DNA of 6,624 nt from Betaproteobacteria bacterium. GTDB lineage: Bacteria; Pseudomonadota; Gammaproteobacteria; Burkholderiales; SG8-39. Both the position numbers and the translations under genes were made by a program. The stretch covers positions 1 through 6,624 of the forward strand of contig VBDM01000246.1 in NCBI GenBank assembly GCA_005881355.1, written 5' to 3'. Below are positions 1-5,581 of this stretch, piece after piece. The notes beneath the pieces are model-generated. The model was not told the origin of the DNA. It saw only the letters and a program-made list of their open reading frames with translations, and searched no databases. Each line of letters opens with the position of its first letter. The first letter of the stretch is position 1.

Positions 1-625
1 TCGGCATCGTTGCCGTCGATCACCTGGCGCTCCAGGCCGTAGCTCGCGGCGCGGTCGGCGGCCGGGTGCTTCACCGCGGTGACGGCGGAAATCGGCGTGT
101 ACTCCATGTACAGGTTGTTCTCGCAGCAGAAGATCACCGGCAGCTTCCACACGGCCGCGAGGTTGAGCGCCTCGTGGAAGGCGCCGATGTTGGTCGCGCC
201 GTCGCCGAAGAACGCGACCGCCACCTGCTTCGTTCCGCGGTACTGCGCCGACCACGCGGCGCCCGCGGCGATCGGAAGGTGGGCGCCGACGATCGCGTAG
301 GAGCCCATCACGCCGTGCTCGACGCTCGTCAAGTGCATCGAGCCTTCGAGGCGCCGCGCGCGAGAGTGTGGTGATGGCCGCGGTAGGTGCAGAAGGTGTA
401 GTCGTCCTTGTTCATCGCCGCGGCGAATCCGGCCGCGACCGCCTCCTGCCCGAGCGCGAGATGGCTCGTGCCTTTTACGAGGTTCTGCAGGAACAGGTCG
501 TAGGCGCGCTTCTCGCAGTAGCGGATTTCGACTTGCAGCTGGTACAACTTGAGCCGCGTCGCCTCCGGGATGGCGTCGATCTTCGGGGCCGATTTGGCCG
601 GACGCGCCTTTTGACTCGCACGCAT
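1..625 (-). pseudogene. Thiamine-diphosphate dehydrogenase E1 alpha subunit, frameshifted with internal deletion, 3' end off window
   Basis: This encodes the alpha subunit of a pyruvate/acetoin/branched-chain 2-oxoacid dehydrogenase E1, which decarboxylates a 2-oxoacid or cleaves a related substrate on thiamine diphosphate. The ATG at 625 lies 16 nt after the M24 stop and is preceded by GAGGAG. The first frame (625 to about 347, 93 residues) shows the usual N-terminus: ALGQEA, then YRGHHHTLARG. It then hits a stop at 329-331. The family sequence resumes in another frame at about 344 with GSMHLTSVEHGVMGSYAIVGAH. The ThDP motif follows: GDG at about 198-206 and NN at about 114-119, then LYMEYTPISAV, and the frame stays open to the left edge. 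Roughly 20 residues that normally join RG to GSMH are missing at the junction, so this is a deletion plus frameshift rather than a single-base slip. It is either a genuine lesion or an assembly error. The E1 beta partner would be expected beyond the left edge. Confidence 0.85.
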
Positions 626-641
626 AGTATGAATGGTCTCC

Positions 642-1949
642 TCAGTACGGATTCGCGATCGGCAGCTCTTCGGCCGGATAGAGCGAGATGATCTTCGCGC
701 CCTCGGGCGTGAGGACCACCTCCTCCTCGATGCGCGCGGCGGAGACCCCGTCGGTCGCCGGACAATAGGTCTCGACAGCGAACACCATCCCCGCCTTGAG
801 CTCGATCGGCTCCTTGAAGGAAGTGAGCCGCGAGATGAGCGGCCGCTCGTGCAGGCCGAGGCCGAGCCCGTGGCAGAAGTTGAGTCCGAAAGCCTCCATC
901 TCGTTCGCAAAGCCGATCTCCTTCGCTTCGGGGAAGGCGCGCGCGATCTTGTCGCTCGACATGCCGGGCTTCAGGAGCTCGATCGCCTTGTCCATCCACT
1001 CGCGCGCTTTCCTGTACGCCGTCCTCTGCGGCGCCGTCGCGCGCCCGACGTTGAAAGTGCGGTAGTAGCAGGTGCGATAGCCCATGAACGACTGGATGAT
1101 GTCGAAGAACGCCTGGTCTCCGGGCCGGATCAACCGGTCGGTGAAGTTGTGCGGGTGCGGCGAGCAGCGCTCCCCCGATATCGAATTGATCGCCTCGACG
1201 CAGTCCGAGCCCATCTCGTAGAGCCGCGCGGTGGCGAGCGCGACGATCTGCGATTCCTTGACGCCGGGCTTCAGGGCCTCGGCGATGTCCTGATAGACAC
1301 CGTCCACCATCGCCGAGGCCATGTTCAAGAGCGTGAGCTCGTCGATGCTCTTCACCTCGCGCGCCATCAGCATCACCTGCTGGCCGTCGCGCACCTCGAT
1401 CCCGAGCTTCTGCAATTCGAACAGCATCGGCGGCTCGACGACGTCCACGCCAAGCGGCGTGTCGCCCACGCCTTCGGCGTCGAGGATCGCCTTGATCTCC
1501 TTCGCCGCGTCACGGAACAGCGTGATATCGCTCCCCACCGCCCCGCGCAGCCCGAGCAGGCCGGCTTTGCAGTGATCGACGTGCAGCCAAGGCGCGTAGA
1601 GCCGGTGATGCTTCGCCGCGCTGCCAAAGTCCCAGATGTAGGGATCGCCCGTGCCGGTGAGAAGCGAGTAGCGCGTGAGCTTGTCGCGTGCCCACTCGCC
1701 GATCACGGTGCTCGTGGTGTAACGGATGTTATGCTGATCGAAGGAAAGCAGCGCCCCCAAGCCCGACCCGGCGAGCGCCGCGCGCACGCGCGCGAGGCGA
1801 TAGTCGTGCAGCCGCCGGAAATTGATGCGCTCCTCGAAATCGACCTGCGTGTGCCCTGGCGCATGCAGCGGCCGCTTCCAGTTGTGGTGCGGGTCGATGT
1901 CGTCGGGCCGGATGATTCTCGGCTCGGCGGCTTTTTTCCCTTTGTCCAT
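642..1949 (-). CDS. M24-family (pita-bread fold) metallohydrolase, DddP/creatinase-like
   Basis: The product has 435 residues. The N-terminal creatinase-like domain (about 45-200) includes LLSFDQHNIRYTTST near residue 67, which resembles the DMSP lyase DddP and prolidase-type proteins. The C-terminal M24 catalytic domain spans about 205-420. Visible metal-site positions are D283 (FFDII), H360 and H367 (HGLGLGLHERP), E393 (FAVETY) and E408 (RIEEEV). The second Asp of the canonical D-x10-D pair is replaced by C294 (GYRTCYYRT). M24 proteins include Xaa-Pro peptidases, but also the non-peptidases creatinase and DddP, so the reaction (C-N or C-S cleavage of a small molecule, or a peptidase) cannot be fixed here. 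There is no signal peptide, so it is cytoplasmic. The ATG at 1949 has GGGGAA 7 nt upstream. The stop sits 16 nt before the E1 alpha start, implying co-expression. Confidence 0.88.
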   Translation of the reverse strand: MDKGKKAAEPRIIRPDDIDPHHNWKRPLHAPGHTQVDFEERINFRRLHDYRLARVRAALAGSGLGALLSFDQHNIRYTTSTVIGEWARDKLTRYSLLTGTGDPYIWDFGSAAKHHRLYAPWLHVDHCKAGLLGLRGAVGSDITLFRDAAKEIKAILDAEGVGDTPLGVDVVEPPMLFELQKLGIEVRDGQQVMLMAREVKSIDELTLLNMASAMVDGVYQDIAEALKPGVKESQIVALATARLYEMGSDCVEAINSISGERCSPHPHNFTDRLIRPGDQAFFDIIQSFMGYRTCYYRTFNVGRATAPQRTAYRKAREWMDKAIELLKPGMSSDKIARAFPEAKEIGFANEMEAFGLNFCHGLGLGLHERPLISRLTSFKEPIELKAGMVFAVETYCPATDGVSAARIEEEVVLTPEGAKIISLYPAEELPIANPY

Positions 1950-2002
1950 CGACTTTTTCCCCGGACGACTGTTTTGCGGAATGCGAAGTATGCCATGCGG
2001 AG

Positions 2003-2027
2003 GAGCGGCAGCCTACTTTGCCGGCTC
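2003..2027 (-). other. RNA hairpin just after the Bug gene stop
   Basis: Read on the minus strand, GAGC-c-GGCA pairs with TGCC-GCTC around an 8-nt loop. This gives 8 base pairs with a single bulged C, starting directly after the TAG at 2028-2030. No run of T follows, so it does not look like an intrinsic terminator. In the 78-nt gap between the binding-protein gene and the M24 gene it could protect the 3' end of the binding-protein message or cause partial attenuation. That role is inference. Confidence 0.35.
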
Positions 2028-2993
2028 CTAGTTGGCCTTGATTCCTGCAGTCTTGATGAGCCGGGCGTTCGACTCGAATTCCTGCTTGATCATGGCCTCG
2101 AACTCGGGCAGCGACATGGTCAAGGGATCCACGCCCAGCTTGAGAAACTTTTCGCGCACATCGGGCGAGTTCACCGCGGCGTTGAACTCCTTGTTCAGCC
2201 GCAGGACGATTTCGCGCGGCGTTTTTGCCGCGATCAGCGCGCCGATCCAGAAGTTGTAGTCGGAGTCCGGATAGCCCGCCTCTACGGTGGTGGGCACGTC
2301 GGGAAAGAGCGCGCTCCTCTTGGGCGAGCCCACCGCGAGCGCGCGCAGCTTGCCTTCCTTGATTTGCGGTCCGACCTGGAACGGGAGCGCGAAATAGAAA
2401 TCGGCGCGACCCGTGAGCACCTCGGTGAGCGCATCCGGCGCGCCTTTCATCGGCACGTGCAGCACCTCGATGCCCGCGGCGATGCGGAAGCGCTCGAGAT
2501 TCATGTGCGTCGAGCTGCCGATGCCGGCGGTCGTCGCAATGATCCCGCCCGGCTTCGCCTTGGCCGCGGCCACTAGGTCAGCCGCGGTCTTGTAGCTCCT
2601 GGCGGTCGAGACGACCAGAACCGTCGGGACCGTGCCGATGGTCGCGACCGGCGCGAGATCCTTGGGATCGAGCGGGCCGGGCGAGAGGAGCGGCGCCACG
2701 GTGAACGCCGAGGTGTAGATGCTGATCATATGACCGTCCGGCTCGGCGTTCGCGACGTAGGCGGCGCCGATCAGCCCGCCAACGCCGAGCTTGTTCTCGA
2801 CGATCACCGGCTGGCCGAGGCTCGCCTGGAGCTTCTCGGCGATGATGCGCGCCGTCGTATCCGACGCGCTGCCCGGGGTCACGCCCGAGACGAGGCGAAT
2901 CGTCCTGCTCGGAAAAGTCTGCGCGAGCGCGGCGCCCGTTCCGACCGACAACGCGACGGCGCACAGCCCGATGCCTTTCGTCAACTTACGCAT
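2028..2993 (-). CDS. Bug-family periplasmic solute-binding protein (TctC-like)
   Basis: This 321-residue protein is of the Bordetella uptake gene (Bug/TctC) type, the periplasmic receptor of tripartite tricarboxylate transporters. A Sec signal peptide (MRKLTKG..., hydrophobic to about residue 23) ends with GAALA before QTFPSRTIRLVSG. Family marks follow: the G-x-x-D-T-x-AR-xx-AEKL segment, the GQPVIVENKLGVGGLIGA segment, AEPDGHMI, FPDVPTTVEAGYP, and a C-terminus ending TAGIKAN. The length is normal and the frame intact. I chose the ATG at 2993 because GGAGGAG lies 6 nt upstream. An in-frame TTG at 3008 would overlap that ribosome site and add only five residues. No TctA/TctB membrane partner is in the window, which is common for Bug genes. 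Ligands of such proteins are usually carboxylates or amides; this one is unknown. It lies 21 nt after the alpha/beta hydrolase gene. Confidence 0.94.
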   Translation of the reverse strand: MRKLTKGIGLCAVALSVGTGAALAQTFPSRTIRLVSGVTPGSASDTTARIIAEKLQASLGQPVIVENKLGVGGLIGAAYVANAEPDGHMISIYTSAFTVAPLLSPGPLDPKDLAPVATIGTVPTVLVVSTARSYKTAADLVAAAKAKPGGIIATTAGIGSSTHMNLERFRIAAGIEVLHVPMKGAPDALTEVLTGRADFYFALPFQVGPQIKEGKLRALAVGSPKRSALFPDVPTTVEAGYPDSDYNFWIGALIAAKTPREIVLRLNKEFNAAVNSPDVREKFLKLGVDPLTMSLPEFEAMIKQEFESNARLIKTAGIKAN

Positions 2994-2999
2994 GGCTTG

Positions 3000-3006
3000 C
3001 TCCTCC
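3000..3006 (-). promoter_or_regulatory. Strong Shine-Dalgarno of the Bug gene
   Basis: GGAGGAG on the minus strand ends 6 nt before the ATG at 2993. It settles that start against the in-frame TTG at 3008. It is the strongest ribosome site in the operon, in keeping with the high output needed for a binding protein. Confidence 0.75.
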
Positions 3007-3014
3007 AAAAAACG

Positions 3015-4071
3015 CTAGACCTTCGGCAGCCCGAACTGTCCGGCGAGCCAGTCGGCGGTCCGGCTTCGATAACGATAAGGGCGGTTGTTCGCATTGTGCC
3101 CGCCGTCCTCGACGATCAGCAACTCCACCGGACCGGAAACGCTCCTCGCCAGCTGCTCGGCGTGGCTCGCGGGCACCAGGCGATCCTGGCGCCCGGTCAC
3201 GATGAATATCGGACATCTGATCTTCGCCGCCGCATCCGCCATCGTCAACGTCTTCGCGTGGCGCAGCGCGTCGGCCTCGGTCGAGTCCGCTCCATATCTT
3301 GTCCCACTCGAACGGCCCGGAGAGCGCGATGCAGGCGCGGATGCGTTTCTCGTAGGCGGTGGCGCGCGGCGCGTAATATCCGCCGAGGCTCACGCCCCAC
3401 ATGGCGATCTTCGAGGCGGCGAGGTCCGGGCGTTTTTCGATCCAGTCGCACACCGCGCGGGCGGCGCGCTCGTAGTCGCCGAGAATCGGGATCTCGTACT
3501 CGGCTTCGCCCTGCCCCGGCCCGTCGATCGCGAGGATCGCGATCCCGCGCGCGAGGAACGGCTCCTCGTAGGCGTGCAGCTCCTCCTTGGTGGAATCCAG
3601 TCCCGGCGCCATGATGAGCACCGGGGATCGCTCCGACATTTTCTCCGGTTTTCGCAGCACGCCGTAGAGCGTCCTGCCCTCGAACGGTATCGCGACGCGC
3701 TCCCCCAGCGGGCGCATGAGCGGAAGCGCGGCCTTGTAGCACTCGACCGAGCGCGTGTGCGCTTCGCGCATCTGCTTAGTGTCGTGAACAAAGACGAACT
3801 TGGCGAAATGGTAGTACATCGCCGCGCGCACGAGGTGCTCGCCGGCGCTGAGCTTGTGGCCCTGCACGAGCGCCTCGCGCCCGAGCGCCTCGTGGACTTT
3901 GGCGCGCTCGCACCAGGCGCGGCACCAGTCCTCCCAGCGATCGATCCCGGCCGTGACTTCCTCGAAATCGGCGAGCAGCACGCCGTTCGAGACGAAGCGC
4001 GGCGCCCAGTGGGCGATCGCCGCGGCGACGCGCGGGTCGGAGGATTTCGTTTTCGTTGCGGCTTCGGACAT
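3015..4071 (-). pseudogene. Alpha/beta hydrolase (2,6-dihydroxypseudooxynicotine-hydrolase/FrsA-like), frameshifted with small internal deletion
   Basis: The start is the ATG at 4071, 23 nt after the amidohydrolase stop, with a weak purine-rich ribosome site. The first frame covers about 264 residues: a helical N-terminal region (about 1-125), the beta-strand core with LIMAPGLDSTKEE near 152, AIDGPGQGE near 181, and the nucleophile elbow GVSLGG with S228. After GPFEWDKIWSGLD (ending at about 3280) the family sequence jumps frame to STEADALRHAKTL. It then continues with the catalytic Asp (GRQDRLVP) and the catalytic His (EDGGHNANNRPYRYR), to a stop at 3015-3017. About 14 residues usual for the family seem to be missing at the join. 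Without the shift, the first frame reads on to 2986 as an Arg/Pro-rich tail lacking the acid and His of the triad. Relatives hydrolyse C-C or ester bonds in small molecules; the substrate is unknown. The gene is either decayed or misassembled. Confidence 0.85.
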
Positions 4072-4094
4072 GAGCTCTTGTTCGGGCGCAACCT

Positions 4095-5468
4095 CTAGCG
4101 GGCGCCCAGCTCGTTTCGCACGACCAGCCCGCCTTTCATCACGAACCTGACCCGCTCCATCTCGGCGACGTCCTCGAGCGGGTTTCCGGCCACCGCGATG
4201 ATGTCCGCGAACTTGCCCTTTTCGAGCGACCCGATGTGGTTTTCCCAGCCGTAGTTCAGCATCCGTGCGGCGGGGAGATACGCCGTCTGCAGGGCCTGCG
4301 CCGGGGTCATGCCCCATTTCACGAAGTATCTGAACTGGTCGGCCTGCCTGCCGTGGGGAATCGTGGCGGAGGTCGCGCCGCTCCCGAACACGATAGTCAC
4401 GCCGGCGGCGAGCGCCTTCTTGAACGCCCGCTCCATGAGGCGCAGACGCGAGTTCCTGCCGCCGGTTTCCCGCTGATCGGCTTTCTCCAGGGAGATCAGA
4501 TCGTCGATGGTCGGTACGAAGTAGAGCTTCTTCTGCAGAAGGAGCCGGACCCCCGCGTCGTCGAGCTCGAGCAGGTGATTGGGCGAGTCGACTCCCGCGC
4601 TCAGGCAGCTGCGCATGCCTTCGCCGCCGTAGGTGTGGCAGGCCACTTTCAGGCCGAGCCGGTGGGCCTCGTCGACGATCGCCTCGACTTCCTCCAGCGT
4701 CAGCGACGGGCTGTTGACGAGGGTCGCGTCCGGCCGCCACATGTGCACCGGGCCGACGAAATCCTGGGTCGTATAGATCTTGATCCAGTCGACGCCGTGG
4801 AGCTTCGCCTCGCGTACCGCGGCGCGGGCGAGCCACGGAGAATTGACGTTCTTGTTTTCGGTGAATCCCTCGTAGTAGCGCAGCGATTGCGTGTCCGCGT
4901 AGTAGCTGGTGGCTCGCTGGTTGATCGACTGGCCGACGACCTGCATCCGCGGCCCAGGGAACATGCCGGAGTTGATCGCGTCGCGGATATCGACGGTATT
5001 GAATCCGCCGCGCGAATCCATGTCGAGAACGGTGGTAAAGCCGGCTTCAAGATCGACCTGCGCGTTCGCCAGCGCGATCAGCGCGCGCTTGGCGGGCGTG
5101 TTGGGCGCGTTGAGATTCAGGTGGACGTGCCCGTCGATCATGCCCGGAAGCACGGTCGCCAAACCGAGGTCGAGCACGGTCGCGCCGGCGGGAACCTGCA
5201 ACCCCGCGCCGACTTCGGCGATGCGCTCGCCCCTGACGACGATCACCTGGTTGGCGAGCATCCTGCCCGACCTGGCGTCGAACAGCCGCCCCGCCCGGAT
5301 CGCGACCACCTGGTTCGGCGGCGCCAGGAATTTCCGGGCCTCCGGAGACGCCGAGGGGGTTCTTGCGCTTCCCGCCGTTCCCTCCCCCTCCTGAGACCCC
5401 ACGCGGGTGCCCGCGGCTCCCGCAATCACCGCGACGAACACGACGATGAGCTTGTTTTGACTGTGCAT
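4095..5468 (-). CDS. Exported prolidase/imidazolonepropionase-like amidohydrolase lacking the usual catalytic Asp
   Basis: The product has 457 residues and a hydrophobic N-terminus (LIVVFVAVIAGAAG, about 7-20), so it is probably exported. The small beta domain is at about 53-100 and at the C-terminus (SLEKGKFADIIAVAGNPLED). The TIM barrel begins with LPGMIDGHVHLNL. Metal-site residues are H114 and H116 (HVH), K230 (the likely carboxylated lysine, WIKIYTT), H278 (ACHTYGG) and H298 (SPNHLLEL). Related enzymes have GTDA at the end of strand 8, and its Asp is the conserved metal ligand and base. Here the stretch reads FGSGATSATIPHG, so G364 stands in its place, although the flanking PHG and CHTYGG motifs are kept. 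The family cleaves acyl-amino acids, imidazolones or other C-N bonds; the substrate is unknown. AAGGGAGG sits 3 nt before the ATG at 5468. This is the first gene of the minus-strand string. Confidence 0.9.
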   Translation of the reverse strand: MHSQNKLIVVFVAVIAGAAGTRVGSQEGEGTAGSARTPSASPEARKFLAPPNQVVAIRAGRLFDARSGRMLANQVIVVRGERIAEVGAGLQVPAGATVLDLGLATVLPGMIDGHVHLNLNAPNTPAKRALIALANAQVDLEAGFTTVLDMDSRGGFNTVDIRDAINSGMFPGPRMQVVGQSINQRATSYYADTQSLRYYEGFTENKNVNSPWLARAAVREAKLHGVDWIKIYTTQDFVGPVHMWRPDATLVNSPSLTLEEVEAIVDEAHRLGLKVACHTYGGEGMRSCLSAGVDSPNHLLELDDAGVRLLLQKKLYFVPTIDDLISLEKADQRETGGRNSRLRLMERAFKKALAAGVTIVFGSGATSATIPHGRQADQFRYFVKWGMTPAQALQTAYLPAARMLNYGWENHIGSLEKGKFADIIAVAGNPLEDVAEMERVRFVMKGGLVVRNELGAR

Positions 5469-5518
5469 GGGCCTCCCTTATCGCGAGCTGAGCCGATCGG
5501 AGCGACGCCTTATGTTAC

Positions 5519-5547
5519 TTGGAAACTGCAGGAATCAGGCGGACAAT
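5519..5547 (+). promoter_or_regulatory. Predicted sigma-70 promoter for the cytochrome/propeller gene
   Basis: TTGGAA (5519-5524) and GACAAT (5542-5547) each match 4 of 6 consensus bases and are 17 nt apart. Transcription would begin near 5554, giving a leader of about 28 nt with a good ribosome site. It is a prediction from spacing and consensus only. Confidence 0.35.
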
Positions 5548-5552
5548 AACGG

Positions 5553-5569
5553 CCAGTTCTCGAGGCTGG
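5553..5569. promoter_or_regulatory. Imperfect palindrome, possible operator
   Basis: CCAG-tt-CTCGAG-g-CTGG has complementary outer arms around a perfect CTCGAG centre, offset by one base. It overlaps the expected transcription start of the plus gene, a position where a repressor could act. It is a single copy and could be chance. Confidence 0.2.
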
Positions 5570-5581
5570 GAGAGGAGACAA

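Larger units (their letters stand above)
1..5468 (-). other. Probable catabolic operon of five genes
   Basis: Five genes run in the same direction with gaps of 23, 21, 78 and 16 nt. No intrinsic terminator with a T-run is visible between them. The order is exported amidohydrolase, alpha/beta hydrolase, Bug binding protein, M24 metallohydrolase, E1 alpha. The likely last genes (E1 beta and perhaps E2) lie beyond the left edge. Co-transcription is inferred from spacing and direction. Confidence 0.65.
5469..5581. promoter_or_regulatory. Divergent intergenic region
   Basis: This gap separates the minus-strand operon (first ATG at 5468) from the plus-strand gene (ATG at 5582), so promoters for both directions should lie here. 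It contains the 8-bp palindrome CCGATCGG (5493-5500), a sigma-70-like promoter for the plus gene, and a larger imperfect palindrome before the plus ribosome site. For the minus direction I see TAACAT as a possible -10 but no matching -35, so that promoter is not located. No regulator gene is in the window. Confidence 0.6.

Noticed and set aside
325..360. Programmed ribosomal frameshift in the E1 alpha gene
   Set aside because: Codons normally present are missing at the joint and no slippery heptamer is seen, so a deletion explains it better.
2003..2027. Intrinsic terminator after the Bug gene
   Set aside because: The stem is bulged and no T-run follows on the minus strand.
633..2576. Long plus-strand open frame (647 codons) opposite the M24 and Bug genes
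   Set aside because: It is Arg/Asp/Glu-rich with no recognisable domain and crosses the ends of two well-supported minus-strand genes. Long antisense frames are expected in GC-rich DNA.
4072..4836. Upstream extension of the alpha/beta hydrolase frame on the minus strand
   Set aside because: The extra 255 residues are the amidohydrolase gene read in a wrong frame. The hydrolase proper starts at the ATG at 4071.
5525..5537. ACTGCAGGAATCA also occurs on the minus strand at 2039-2051, at the end of the Bug gene, suggesting a remnant Bug gene or a repeat
   Set aside because: One 13-nt match is close to chance in a window of this size, and the flanking sequences do not match.
4236..5549. Plus-strand open frame (437 codons) opposite the amidohydrolase
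   Set aside because: It is antisense to a gene with clear metal-site motifs and a signal sequence, and it has no domain of its own.
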